Shown here piece by piece: positions 24,742 to 33,497 of a stretch of DNA of 64,000 bases (position 1 is its first letter; every line of letters starts with the position of its first letter). The notes below the pieces were generated by a model that made no database searches, was not told the DNA's origin, and worked only from the letters and a program-made list of their open reading frames with translations. Both the position numbers and the translations under genes were made by a program. Source of the stretch: Streptomyces sp. AC550_RSS872. GTDB lineage: Bacteria > Actinomycetota > Actinomycetes > Streptomycetales > Streptomycetaceae. The stretch spans positions 1-64,000 of the forward strand of contig NZ_JAGMUL010000013.1 in assembly GCF_019049285.1 (NCBI RefSeq). Reading direction: 5' to 3'.

Positions 24742-24773
24742 AAGGGCCCGGCAGCCGCTGCTGCCGGGCCCTT
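24742..24773. terminator. bidirectional terminator between bpa and the PASTA-like kinase gene
   Basis: AAGGGCCCGGCAG (24742-24754) pairs perfectly with CTGCCGGGCCCTT (24761-24773) around a six-base loop. The flanking A and T residues let it serve both convergent genes. Confidence 0.9.
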
Positions 24774-24787
24774 TCAACGCGCTGCGA

Positions 24788-26437
24788 TCACTCCGGATTG
24801 CCCGTGGAGACCTGGAACTCCAGCTCCGGCGGGTCGTCCGGGTCCATGTCCGTACGCGCCGAGGGCGACTGCCGCATGATGGTGCCGTCGCCGAACGTGT
24901 TCTCGTTGACGTCGACCTTCTTGTAGTCCCAGCCCGCGGCATCGAGGCACTTGACCACGGACGGCCAGTACTTGAAGGAGAAGTCCGGCATCTGCACCTG
25001 CTCGGGGTCTCGGTACGACTCCCGCGGCTCGGTGCACTCGGTCGTCTCGACCGTGTCACCGCTGTCCCCCGCCCGGTATCCGGGCGCCTTCGACTTCGTC
25101 TCCGAAGCCGTGGCGGTCGAGCCACCGGTGCCGCCGGTCTCCTCGGTGCCGCCACCGGGCAGCGTCAGGGCCGCGATCAGTCCGCCCACCGCGAGGACGG
25201 ACACGACGATCGAGCCGATGATCACCGGCCGGTTGCTCTTGCCGCCGCCCGAACCGGGGCGCTGCTGGGGCGACATGGTGTACGGCGGCGGCGTCGCGTG
25301 GCCCGGCTGCGGGGAGTACGAGGCCGGGGGAGGCGTCTGGAAGCCGGGCTGCTGCGGGTAGCCGTACGCGGGCGACGGCATCGACGGCGGCGGGGTGCCG
25401 TACGGGTTCGGGGCCGGGGTCTGCGGGGCCTGCTGGTACGGCGTCTGGACGGGGCCCGAGGGCGGGGGCGTCTGGCCGACCGGCGGGAACACCGAGGCGC
25501 CGACACCCTGGCCGTGCTGCGTCTGAGCGCCCGGCACGATGCTGGGCGGGGCGGCCTGGAAGGACGCGGCCACGCGCAGGCACTCGTCGCGCATGGACTC
25601 GGCGCTGGGGAAACGCTCGTTCGGGTTCTTCTTCAGGGCACGGGCGACCAGCGCGTCCACGGCCGGCGGCAGGGCGCGGTTGATGGAGGACGGAGCCACC
25701 GGCTCCTCCTGCACATGCGCGTATGCGATGGCCAGCGGGGAGTCGGCGTCGAACGGCAGCCGACCGGTGACGAGTTGGAACAGCATGATGCCGACCGAGT
25801 AGAGGTCGGAGCGGGCGTCCACACCACGGCCGAGGGCCTGTTCCGGCGAGAGGTACTGCGGGGTGCCGACCACCATGCCGGTCTGTGTCATGGACGTCAC
25901 ACCGGACTGCATGGCGCGCGCGATGCCGAAGTCCATGACCTTGACGACGCCGCGCTTGTTCATCATCACGTTGCCCGGCTTGATGTCCCGGTGGACCAGG
26001 CCCATCTCGTGGCTGATCTCCAGCGCCGCGAGCACATCCGCGGTGATCTTCAGCGCCTTGTCGGCGGGCATCGCACCGAACTGCTGTACGTCCGCGTCGA
26101 AGACCGAGCTGAGCGGGCGGCCCTCGATGTACTCCATGACGATGTACGGCGTCGTCATGCCGTCGACATCGTCCTCGCCGGTGTCGAAGACCGAGACGAT
26201 ATTGGTGTGCGTGAGCTTCGCCACGGCCTGGGCCTCGCGGCGGAAGCGCTCGCGGAACGCCTGCTCGCGGCCGAGCTCGGTGTGCAGGGTCTTGACCGCG
26301 ACCTGCCGGTCGAGCACGGAGTCGTACGCGAGATGCACCGAGGCCATGCCGCCCTCGCCGAGCAAGTCGCGCAGCTGATAGCGGCCGCCGGCCAGCGCCC
26401 GCCCCGCGTATCGGCCCTGTGCGCCGTCCTGGCTCAT
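24788..26437 (-). CDS. transmembrane Ser/Thr protein kinase with extracellular PASTA-like domain
   Basis: 549 residues. The kinase domain (20-285) has the glycine loop LLGEGGMASV, Lys49 (VAVK), catalytic HRDIKPGN (Asp151) and DFG (Asp169), all intact. A Pro/Gln/Tyr-rich juxtamembrane region (about 295-395) follows, then one membrane helix (about 403-426) and an external part. That part ends in a PASTA-like ~65-residue domain (VQMPDFSFKYWPSVVKCLDAAGWDYKKVDV), with two cysteines that could pair. Such kinases sense cell-wall or envelope signals. GGGGGAC precedes ATG 26437. It is divergent from a second kinase gene and convergent with bpa. Confidence 0.92.
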   Translation of the reverse strand: MSQDGAQGRYAGRALAGGRYQLRDLLGEGGMASVHLAYDSVLDRQVAVKTLHTELGREQAFRERFRREAQAVAKLTHTNIVSVFDTGEDDVDGMTTPYIVMEYIEGRPLSSVFDADVQQFGAMPADKALKITADVLAALEISHEMGLVHRDIKPGNVMMNKRGVVKVMDFGIARAMQSGVTSMTQTGMVVGTPQYLSPEQALGRGVDARSDLYSVGIMLFQLVTGRLPFDADSPLAIAYAHVQEEPVAPSSINRALPPAVDALVARALKKNPNERFPSAESMRDECLRVAASFQAAPPSIVPGAQTQHGQGVGASVFPPVGQTPPPSGPVQTPYQQAPQTPAPNPYGTPPPSMPSPAYGYPQQPGFQTPPPASYSPQPGHATPPPYTMSPQQRPGSGGGKSNRPVIIGSIVVSVLAVGGLIAALTLPGGGTEETGGTGGSTATASETKSKAPGYRAGDSGDTVETTECTEPRESYRDPEQVQMPDFSFKYWPSVVKCLDAAGWDYKKVDVNENTFGDGTIMRQSPSARTDMDPDDPPELEFQVSTGNPE

Positions 26438-26788
26438 GTTCTGCGTCCCCCGTAGCCTCTCGGGCGCCTGCGATTGCGCTGGACCGGCAGTCCCGAGTGA
26501 TCCAATGTGCTATTCCCGGCCAAGTCTGCCCCACGGCACTGACAGGTCAAGCGCGGTGCCCGTTCCGTGACCGTACGCGAAGGGAGAGTCGCGGAAGCGT
26601 TACAAGGGTCGTACGGCCGGTGCACAGAATTTGCACGAGTGGACGGGGTACGGGTTTGATGGCCGGTCCGTCTCCTTCCGGTTGGGGCGGCCGTCTCGGA
26701 CCGACGGCTTGCGCGGAGGCTGTAGCGTGGCCGACGGAGACCGTAACAACACCGCGCGCACCGCGGGCAGAAACGACGGCGAGGACTG
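26438..26788. promoter_or_regulatory. divergent promoter region of the two kinase genes
   Basis: A 351-base gap without a gene. TAGCGT at 26723-26728 is a plausible -10 box for the rightward kinase. I see no convincing -35 elements or operator palindromes. Confidence 0.35.
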
Positions 26789-28363
26789 ATGGCACAGCAG
26801 CAGCGCGCTCAGGGCCCGTCCGACCCCGAGGCGGCTGGCGGCGGTATGTCAGACGCGCCGGAAATGTGGGGTAATGGCGGGCTTGTCGGGGACGGCCGTT
26901 ATCGGCTGACCCGCAGACTCGGCCGGGGCGGCATGGCCGAGGTTTTCGCGGCCGAGGACGTGCGCCTCGGACGCACCGTGGCGGTCAAGCTGCTGCGCGC
27001 CGACCTCGCCGAGGACCCCGTGTCCAAGGCCCGCTTCACGCGCGAGGCCCAGTCGGTGGCCGGCCTCAACCACCACGCGATCGTCGCCGTGTACGACTCC
27101 GGCGAGGACGTCGTCGGCGCCCACAGCGTGCCGTACATCGTGATGGAGATCGTCGAGGGCCGCACCATCCGCGACCTCCTCCTCAACGCCGAGGCGCCCG
27201 GCCCCGAGCAGGCCCTGATCATCGTCTCCGGTGTCCTGGAGGCGCTCGCCTACTCGCACCAGCACGGCATCGTGCACCGCGACATCAAGCCCGCCAACGT
27301 CATCATCACGCACAACGGCGCCGTGAAGGTGATGGACTTCGGCATCGCCCGCGCCCTGCACGGCGCGCAGTCGACGATGACCCAGACCGGCATGGTCATG
27401 GGCACCCCGCAGTACCTCTCGCCCGAGCAGGCGCTCGGCAAGGCCGTCGACCACCGCTCCGACCTGTACGCGACGGGCTGCCTCCTGTACGAACTCCTCG
27501 CGCTGCGCCCGCCGTTCACCGGCGAGACCCCGCTGTCGGTGGTCTACCAGCACGTCCAGGACATCCCGACCCCGCCGTCCGAGGCCTCCGACGCCGTGCC
27601 GCCGGAGCTCGACGGCCTGGTCATGCGCTCGCTCGCCAAGGAGCCGGACGACCGGTTCCAGACCGCCGAGGAGATGCGCGGCCTCGTCCAGTACGGCCTG
27701 CAAATGCTGTACGACCAGGGCGGCCACACCGGCACCTGGAACACCGGCCCGGTGACCATGCACGACGGCCGGCACACCCCGTCGGCGGGCTTCGCGAACA
27801 CGACCGTCATGGGGCACCCGGGCACCCCGGCCTCCGGCACGACGCAGATCCCGCAGCCGATCCTGCCGAACAGGTACGGGGGCGGTGGTGACGACGGCGG
27901 CTTCGAGGGGCACGGGAACAAGGGCGGCGGCCGCGGCAAGCTGTGGATCCTCGCCGTTTTCGCGGTGATCGCCATCGCGGCCGGCGTCGCGCTGGCGCTG
28001 CGGGGCGGTGGCGGCGGTGGCGGCGGTGGCGGCGACACCACGCCGACGCCGACCACGTCCCAGACCACCGAGGACAAGACGACCGACGAGCCCACGGACG
28101 AGGTGACCGAGGAACCGACCGACGCGGTCACCGACGACGGCAGCGGCACGGGCACCGACCCGACCTACGAGCCGACGCAGGATCCCACGTACGAGCCGAC
28201 CGAGGACCCGACGTACGAGCCCACCGAGGATCCGACCACGGTCGAGCCGACGGAGGAGCCCACCGAGGATCCGACGGAGGAGCCCACGGAGGATCCCACG
28301 CAGGAGCCGACGGGGGACCCGACGGCGCCCACGGGCGGTGCCATCGGGGGCGGCGGCGCCTGA
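26789..28363 (+). CDS. transmembrane Ser/Thr protein kinase with a Thr/Glu/Pro repeat ectodomain
   Basis: 524 residues. The kinase domain (37-300) has LGRGGMAEVF, Lys67 (VAVK), HRDIKPANV (Asp165) and DFG (Asp183). An activation loop TMTQTGMVMGTPQYLSPEQALG, nearly identical to that of the divergent kinase, suggests recent common ancestry or cross-phosphorylation. One membrane helix spans about 384-405 and is followed by nine glycines. The outside part has no PASTA domain but about 100 residues of D-P-T-Y-E-P-T-E-type repeats, acidic and probably wall-spanning. GAGGA precedes ATG 26789. It ends at a strong terminator. Confidence 0.92.
   Translation: MAQQQRAQGPSDPEAAGGGMSDAPEMWGNGGLVGDGRYRLTRRLGRGGMAEVFAAEDVRLGRTVAVKLLRADLAEDPVSKARFTREAQSVAGLNHHAIVAVYDSGEDVVGAHSVPYIVMEIVEGRTIRDLLLNAEAPGPEQALIIVSGVLEALAYSHQHGIVHRDIKPANVIITHNGAVKVMDFGIARALHGAQSTMTQTGMVMGTPQYLSPEQALGKAVDHRSDLYATGCLLYELLALRPPFTGETPLSVVYQHVQDIPTPPSEASDAVPPELDGLVMRSLAKEPDDRFQTAEEMRGLVQYGLQMLYDQGGHTGTWNTGPVTMHDGRHTPSAGFANTTVMGHPGTPASGTTQIPQPILPNRYGGGGDDGGFEGHGNKGGGRGKLWILAVFAVIAIAAGVALALRGGGGGGGGGGDTTPTPTTSQTTEDKTTDEPTDEVTEEPTDAVTDDGSGTGTDPTYEPTQDPTYEPTEDPTYEPTEDPTTVEPTEEPTEDPTEEPTEDPTQEPTGDPTAPTGGAIGGGGA
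28155..28325. repeat. imperfect 24-base repeats encoding DPTYEPTE units
   Basis: Repeated GACCCGACGTACGAGCCCAC-like units encode octapeptides DPTYEPTQ, DPTYEPTE (twice), then shorter EPTEDPTE units. The array forms the extracellular stalk of the kinase. Confidence 0.8.
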
Positions 28364-28403
28364 CCGGACCGGCCTGGCGGCACGGTTCCGCCGACAACCC
28401 ACC

Positions 28404-28447
28404 ACCCGCGCGCGTGCGGCCCGGAAACGGGCTCCACGCGCGCGGGT
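28404..28447 (+). terminator. rho-independent-type terminator after the kinase gene
   Basis: ACCCGCGCGCGTG (28404-28416) pairs with CACGCGCGCGGGT (28435-28447). An inner CCCG-GAAA-CGGG hairpin caps the stem, and CGTTT follows. Confidence 0.88.
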
Positions 28448-28852
28448 CGTTTACGGCGGGTGGCCGGATCGTTCTGTAGGCATAACCTGATTTATCCGCT
28501 TTCGCGGACGAGACCAGCCTCACACCGGTTCCGTGACCTCGACCTCTGTCACTCTTCCCGTGACCTGGGTCACCGATATAACGTGCCGTTGTTCCGGCCC
28601 CCTGCAAGGCTGTGACCAGGAGTTGTTCCGGACTTTCGCGATTTACTTGGAAATCCAAGCAAAAACGCAGGTCAGGAGGGGTTTCACAGAAATGTGGAGC
28701 ACTGGGTAACGTGCCTTTTGCAGGGCGCTCGCCGGGGCACCTGTCACGCCTGTCCCCAACGAGCCGCACCCACCCTGTGCGTCTGTAGGGCTTCAGGCGA
28801 GCCGCACTGGCACCCGGCGAACCCGGGTAGCCGGACCGACGGAGGAGCACAC
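28448..28852 (+). promoter_or_regulatory. long promoter and leader region of the bkdFGH operon
   Basis: About 400 bases without a convincing gene. It holds a GTGACC-TG-GGTCAC palindrome (28560-28573) just before a TATAAC -10-like box (28577-28582), the palindrome at 28643-28662, and a degenerate parS-like GTTTCACAGAAATG near 28681. GGAGGAG (28841-28847) serves the GTG at 28853. No riboswitch fold was recognised. Confidence 0.5.
28643..28662. promoter_or_regulatory. operator-like palindrome upstream of bkdF
   Basis: TTACTTGGAAATCCAAGCAA has nine-base arms matching at eight positions around AA (core CTTGGA-AA-TCCAAG). It sits about 60 bases after the TATAAC box, so a bound dimer could block transcription. 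The cognate regulator is unknown. Confidence 0.5.
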
Positions 28853-30028
28853 GTGACCGTGGAGAGCACTGCCGCGCGAAAGCCGCGACGCAGCGCCGGT
28901 ACCAAGAGCACGGCCGGCAAGACGACCGCAAGGAAATCGCCGAGCACGGACCCCGAGCTCGTGCAGCTGCTGACGCCCGAGGGCAAGCGCGTCAAGAACG
29001 CCGAGTACGACAAGTACGTCGCCGGCATCACCCCCGAAGAGCTCCGCGGCCTGTACCGCGACATGGTGCTCACCCGGCGTTTCGACGCCGAGGCCACCTC
29101 CCTACAGCGCCAGGGCGAGCTGGGCCTGTGGGCCTCGCTGCTCGGCCAGGAGGCCGCCCAGATCGGCTCCGGCCGGGCCACCCGCGAGGACGACTACGTC
29201 TTCCCGACCTACCGCGAGCACGGCGTCGCCTGGTGCCGGGGGGTCGACCCGACCAACCTGCTCGGCATGTTCCGCGGCGTGAACAACGGCGGCTGGGACC
29301 CCAACAGCAACAACTTCCAGCTCTACACGATCGTCATCGGCTCCCAGACGCTGCACGCCACCGGCTACGCGATGGGCATCGCCAAGGACGGCGCCGACAG
29401 CGCGGTCATCGCCTACTTCGGCGACGGCGCGAGCAGCCAGGGCGACGTCGCCGAGTCCTTCACCTTCTCCGCGGTCTACAACGCGCCTGTGGTGTTCTTC
29501 TGCCAGAACAACCAGTGGGCGATCTCCGAGCCCACCGAGAAGCAGACCCGGGTGCCGCTGTACCAGCGCGCACAGGGCTACGGCTTCCCCGGCGTCCGGG
29601 TCGACGGCAACGACGTCCTGGCCTGCCTCGCGGTGACGAAGTGGGCGCTGGAGCGTGCCCGCGCCGGCGAGGGACCGACGCTGGTCGAGGCGTACACGTA
29701 CCGCATGGGCGCCCACACCACCTCCGACGACCCGACGAAGTACCGGGCCGACGAGGAGCGCGAGGCCTGGGAGGCGAAGGACCCGATCCTGCGCGTTCGC
29801 CGGTACCTCGAGGCTTCAAACCACGCGGACGAGGGATTCTTCGCGGAACTGGAGACCGAGAGCGAGGCGTTGGGCAAACGAGTGCGCGAGGCGGTCCGTG
29901 CCATGCCGGACCCGGACCACTTCGCCATCTTCGAGAACGTGTACGCGGACGGGCATGCGCTCGTCGACGAGGAGCGCGCCCAGTTCGCCGCCTACCAGGC
30001 GTCGTTCACGGACGTAGAGGGGGCCTGA
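28853..30028 (+). CDS. bkdF: branched-chain 2-oxoacid dehydrogenase E1 alpha subunit, second operon
   Basis: A 391-residue E1 alpha. A basic, Ser/Thr/Lys-rich N-terminal tail (1-35, AARKPRRSAGTKSTAGKTTARKS) is absent from the other E1 alpha (12477). The thiamine-diphosphate motif is GDGASSQGDVAESFTFSAVYNAPVVFFCQNN, and the loop YRMGAHTTSDDPTKYR follows. GTG 28853 was chosen for the GGAGGAG five bases upstream; the 53 codons upstream in frame look non-coding. The Streptomyces avermitilis bkdFGH cluster lies about 12 kb downstream of bkdABC, and the same spacing here (12.7 kb) supports the name. Confidence 0.88.
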   Translation: MTVESTAARKPRRSAGTKSTAGKTTARKSPSTDPELVQLLTPEGKRVKNAEYDKYVAGITPEELRGLYRDMVLTRRFDAEATSLQRQGELGLWASLLGQEAAQIGSGRATREDDYVFPTYREHGVAWCRGVDPTNLLGMFRGVNNGGWDPNSNNFQLYTIVIGSQTLHATGYAMGIAKDGADSAVIAYFGDGASSQGDVAESFTFSAVYNAPVVFFCQNNQWAISEPTEKQTRVPLYQRAQGYGFPGVRVDGNDVLACLAVTKWALERARAGEGPTLVEAYTYRMGAHTTSDDPTKYRADEEREAWEAKDPILRVRRYLEASNHADEGFFAELETESEALGKRVREAVRAMPDPDHFAIFENVYADGHALVDEERAQFAAYQASFTDVEGA

Positions 30029-30029
30029 C

Positions 30030-31007
30030 ATGGCGGACAAGATGGCTCTGGCCAAAGCGATCAACGAGTCGCTGCGCCGCGCCCTGGACACGGACCCCAA
30101 GGTCCTCATCATGGGCGAGGACGTCGGCAAGCTCGGCGGCGTCTTCCGGGTGACGGACGGCCTCCAGAAGGACTTCGGCGAGAGCCGGGTCATCGACACC
30201 CCGCTCGCGGAGTCCGGCATCGTCGGCACGGCGATCGGTCTCGCCCTGCGCGGTTACCGTCCGGTCGTGGAGATCCAGTTCGACGGCTTCGTCTTCCCGG
30301 CGTACGACCAGATCGTCACGCAGCTGGCGAAGATGCACGCGCGCTCGTTGGGCAAGGTCAAGCTCCCGGTCGTCGTCCGGATCCCCTACGGCGGCGGCAT
30401 CGGCGCGGTCGAGCACCACTCGGAGTCGCCGGAAGCCCTCTTCGCGCACGTGGCGGGCCTGAAGATCGTCTCGCCGTCCAACGCGTCGGACGCGTACTGG
30501 ATGATGCAGCAGGCCATCCAGAGCGACGACCCGGTGATCTTCTTCGAGCCCAAGCGGCGCTACTGGGACAAGGGCGAGGTCAGCACCGAGGCGATCCCGG
30601 GCCCGCTGCACAAGGCGAGGGTCGTCCGCGAGGGCTCCGACCTCACCCTGGCCGCCTACGGACCGATGGTGAAGCTCTGCCAGGAGGTCGCCGACGCGGC
30701 CGCCGAGGAGGGCCGCAGCCTGGAGGTCCTGGACCTGCGCTCGGTCTCCCCGATCGACTTCGACTCCATCCAGGCCTCCGTCGAGAAGACCCGCCGTCTG
30801 GTCGTGGTCCACGAGGCCCCGGTGTTCTTCGGCTCGGGCGCGGAGATCGCCGCCCGCATCACGGAGCGCTGCTTCTACCATCTGGAGGCCCCGGTGCTGC
30901 GGGTGGGCGGTTACCACGCCCCGTATCCGCCGGCGCGTCTGGAGGAGGAGTACCTGCCGGGCCTGGACCGGGTGCTCGACGCCGTCGACCGTGCCCTGGC
31001 GTACTGA
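30030..31007 (+). CDS. bkdG: branched-chain 2-oxoacid dehydrogenase E1 beta subunit, second operon
   Basis: A 325-residue transketolase-like subunit partnering the E1 alpha at 28853. Landmarks are KALMGEDVGKLGG-like IMGEDVGKLGGVFRVTDGL, YGGGIGAVEHHSESPEALFAHV and the C-terminal PYPPARLEEEYLPGLDRVLDAVDRAL. It is collinear with the beta subunit at 13610 throughout, with clear similarity. It starts one base after the alpha stop codon (TGACATG). Both subunits together form the heterotetrameric E1 that decarboxylates branched 2-oxo acids in the cytosol. Confidence 0.9.
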   Translation: MADKMALAKAINESLRRALDTDPKVLIMGEDVGKLGGVFRVTDGLQKDFGESRVIDTPLAESGIVGTAIGLALRGYRPVVEIQFDGFVFPAYDQIVTQLAKMHARSLGKVKLPVVVRIPYGGGIGAVEHHSESPEALFAHVAGLKIVSPSNASDAYWMMQQAIQSDDPVIFFEPKRRYWDKGEVSTEAIPGPLHKARVVREGSDLTLAAYGPMVKLCQEVADAAAEEGRSLEVLDLRSVSPIDFDSIQASVEKTRRLVVVHEAPVFFGSGAEIAARITERCFYHLEAPVLRVGGYHAPYPPARLEEEYLPGLDRVLDAVDRALAY

Positions 31008-31017
31008 GGAGAGGGTC

Positions 31018-32433
31018 GTGACGACGATGACGGAAGCGTCCGTGCGCGAGTTCAAGATGCCCGACGTGGGCGAGGGACTCACCGAGGCCGAGATCCTCAA
31101 GTGGTACGTCCAGCCGGGCGACACGGTCACCGACGGCCAGGTGGTGTGCGAGGTCGAGACCGCCAAGGCGGCCGTCGAGCTGCCCATCCCGTACGACGGG
31201 GTGGTCCGCGAGCTGCACTTCCCCGAGGGCACCACGGTGGACGTCGGCACGGCGATCATCGCGGTCGACCTGGCGGGCGGGGCGGCCCCGGCCGCCGCGG
31301 CACCGGCCCCGGCCGAGGCTCCCGCCGAGCCGGCGCCGGAGGAGGCCAAGCCCCAGGGCCGCCAGCCGGTGCTCGTCGGGTACGGCGTGGCCGCGTCCTC
31401 CACCAAGCGCCGCCCGCGCAAGGGAGCCGACGTCCCGCGCCAGGAGCCCGCGGCCCAGGCCATGCAGTCCGAGCTGAACGGTCACGGCCCGGCGCAAGCC
31501 GTGACGCCTTCCCGGCCGCTGGCCAAGCCTCCGGTGCGCAAGCTGGCCAAGGACCTGGGTGTCGACCTGGCCACGGTGACGCCGACCGGCCCCGACGGCA
31601 TCATCACCCGCGAGGACGTCCACGCGGCGGTGGCTCCTGAGGCCCCGGCCGCCGAACCGGCGTCGCAGGCCACCCCGGCCGGCCCGGTCGCCGCGCCCGC
31701 CACCCCGGCGCCGGTGCTCGCGTACGACACGGCCCGGGAGACCCGTATCCCGGTCAAGGGCGTCCGCAAGGCGACGGCGGCGGCGATGGTCGGCTCGGCG
31801 TTCACGGCGCCGCATGTCACGGAGTTCGTGACGGTGGACGTGACGCGCACGATGAAGCTGGTCGAGGAGCTCAAGGCGGACAAGGAGTTCGCGGGCCTGC
31901 GCGTGAACCCCCTGCTGCTGATCTCCAAGGCCCTGCTGGTGGCGATCAAGCGGAACCCGGACGTCAACGCGTCCTGGGACGAGGCCAACCAGGAGATCGT
32001 GCAGAAGCACTACGTCAACCTGGGCATCGCGGCGGCGACCCCGCGCGGTCTGATCGTCCCGAACATCAAGGACGCCCACGCCAAGACGCTTCCGCAGCTC
32101 GCGGAGGCGCTCGGTGAGCTGGTGTCGACGGCGCGGGAGGGCAAGACCACGCCCGCCGCGATGCAGGGCGGCACGGTCACCATCACCAACGTCGGCGTCT
32201 TCGGCGTCGACACCGGCACCCCGATCCTCAACCCCGGCGAGTCCGCGATCCTCGCGATGGGCGCGATCAAGCTCCAGCCGTGGGTCCACAAGGGCAAGGT
32301 GAAGCCGCGTCAGGTCACGACGCTGGCGCTCAGCTTCGACCACCGCCTCGTGGACGGGGAGTTGGGCTCGAAGGTCCTGGCGGACGTGGCGGCGATCCTG
32401 GAGCAGCCGAAGCGGCTGATCACCTGGGCGTGA
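31018..32433 (+). CDS. bkdH: dihydrolipoamide acyltransferase E2, second operon
   Basis: A 471-residue E2. The lipoyl domain (8-85) has Lys50 in CEVETAKAAVELP. An Ala/Pro linker follows, then the E3-binding domain at about 165-202 (PVRKLAKDLGVDLATVTPTGPDGIITREDV). The catalytic domain ends with FDHRLVDGELG, which carries the active-site His and Asp. GTG 31018 follows GAGGAGAGGG; ATG 31027 is a weaker alternative. It generates isobutyryl-, isovaleryl- and 2-methylbutyryl-CoA with its E1. E3 is not encoded here. A perfect terminator follows. Confidence 0.9.
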   Translation: MTTMTEASVREFKMPDVGEGLTEAEILKWYVQPGDTVTDGQVVCEVETAKAAVELPIPYDGVVRELHFPEGTTVDVGTAIIAVDLAGGAAPAAAAPAPAEAPAEPAPEEAKPQGRQPVLVGYGVAASSTKRRPRKGADVPRQEPAAQAMQSELNGHGPAQAVTPSRPLAKPPVRKLAKDLGVDLATVTPTGPDGIITREDVHAAVAPEAPAAEPASQATPAGPVAAPATPAPVLAYDTARETRIPVKGVRKATAAAMVGSAFTAPHVTEFVTVDVTRTMKLVEELKADKEFAGLRVNPLLLISKALLVAIKRNPDVNASWDEANQEIVQKHYVNLGIAAATPRGLIVPNIKDAHAKTLPQLAEALGELVSTAREGKTTPAAMQGGTVTITNVGVFGVDTGTPILNPGESAILAMGAIKLQPWVHKGKVKPRQVTTLALSFDHRLVDGELGSKVLADVAAILEQPKRLITWA

Positions 32434-32465
32434 GCCCGTAGGGGCGGCGAGCGGGAGCAGCGAAA

Positions 32466-32493
32466 GGGGCGGCCACTGTCGAGTGGCCGCCCC
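32466..32493 (+). terminator. terminator of the bkdFGH operon
   Basis: GGGGCGGCCACT (32466-32477) pairs with AGTGGCCGCCCC (32482-32493) across the tetraloop GTCG. GTTG follows. Confidence 0.9.
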
Positions 32494-32528
32494 GTTGCGT
32501 CGAGCGTGAGCCTCAGCGGGCGTCAGCG

Positions 32529-33404
32529 TCAGATCTTGGCGTAGCCGTAGTTGATCAGCTTCTTCACGTCGGTCGTGCGGCTGGCCTCATTGGGCGCGGT
32601 GAGGACGGTGCCCATCACCGACTCGCCGTCCTTCGTGGCGGCGAACACGAGGCAGTACTTGGCCTCGGTGCCGGAGCCGGTCTTGATGCCGAGCGTGCCG
32701 TTCCAGCCGAGCAGCGTGTTGGTGTTCTTCCACGCGGCCATGGTGCGGGTGGCGCCGGTCTTCGTGATCGTCTTCGCCGTGTACGACTTGGTCTTCACGA
32801 CGGTCTTGAACGTGGAGCTCTTCATCGTGCTGCGGGCGAGCTTGGTCAGGTCGCGCGGCGTCGAGTAGTTGGAGCCGTTGCTTATGCCGTCGAACGAGTC
32901 GAAGTGCGTGTTCGTCATGCCCAGGCTCTTGGCCATGGTGTTCATCTTGCCGATGAAGTTCTTGGTGCGGGCCGAGACCGTCGAGCCGGAACCGAACTTG
33001 TCGGCGAGGGTCATCGCGGCGTCGCAGCCCGACTTGAGCATCATCCCGTACAGCAGCTGACGGACGGTGACCTTGTCGCCGACGATCAGGTTGGCCGACG
33101 AGGCGCCCTTGGAGACGATGTAGTTGCTGACCTCCTTCCTGATGGTGACCTTGGTGTCCAGGTTCAGGTTCGACTGCGAGAGCACGACCTTCGCGGTCAT
33201 GATCTTGGTGGTGGAGGCGGTCAGCCTCTTGGTGTCGGCGGACTTGGCGAACAGCGTCTTGCCGTTCGCGCTGTTCATCAGGAACCCGCCCTTGGCGCTG
33301 ATCGAGGGCGTGGTGACGGCCTGCGCGGGCGCCGCGGTGATCGCTCCGGAGGCGAGGACGGCGCCGGTCGTGAGCACGACGGCTGCGGCTCTGCGGACAC
33401 GCAT
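32529..33404 (-). CDS. D-alanyl-D-alanine transpeptidase/carboxypeptidase, Streptomyces K15 type
   Basis: A 291-residue precursor whose 29-residue Sec signal ends APAQA. The mature 262 residues match the length of the Streptomyces K15 DD-transpeptidase. In mature numbering the nucleophile box S35-T-T-K38 and the box S96-G-C98 fall exactly where K15 has them; the Cys replaces the Asn of the usual SxN motif. K212-T-G is one residue off the K15 position. It is exported, cleaves the terminal D-Ala of peptidoglycan precursors and transfers the peptide. ATG 33404 was chosen because the signal peptide starts there (MRVRRAAA) with AAGGG upstream. Confidence 0.92.
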   Translation of the reverse strand: MRVRRAAAVVLTTGAVLASGAITAAPAQAVTTPSISAKGGFLMNSANGKTLFAKSADTKRLTASTTKIMTAKVVLSQSNLNLDTKVTIRKEVSNYIVSKGASSANLIVGDKVTVRQLLYGMMLKSGCDAAMTLADKFGSGSTVSARTKNFIGKMNTMAKSLGMTNTHFDSFDGISNGSNYSTPRDLTKLARSTMKSSTFKTVVKTKSYTAKTITKTGATRTMAAWKNTNTLLGWNGTLGIKTGSGTEAKYCLVFAATKDGESVMGTVLTAPNEASRTTDVKKLINYGYAKI

Positions 33405-33497
33405 GCCCTTGATGGCACTTATCAACTGAAATACCCCGATTACGTCTAATGCCCCGAAAGTGCGGCCGAATGAGAGGGGAAAGAAAGTGGGGCCGCA

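Noticed and set aside
28681..28694. Third parS site (GTTTCACAGAAATG)
   Set aside because: Right half deviates from TGAAAC at several positions; too degenerate to call.
28448..28852. Riboswitch in the long bkdF leader
   Set aside because: I could not fold the region into any known riboswitch class; the features seen are DNA palindromes.
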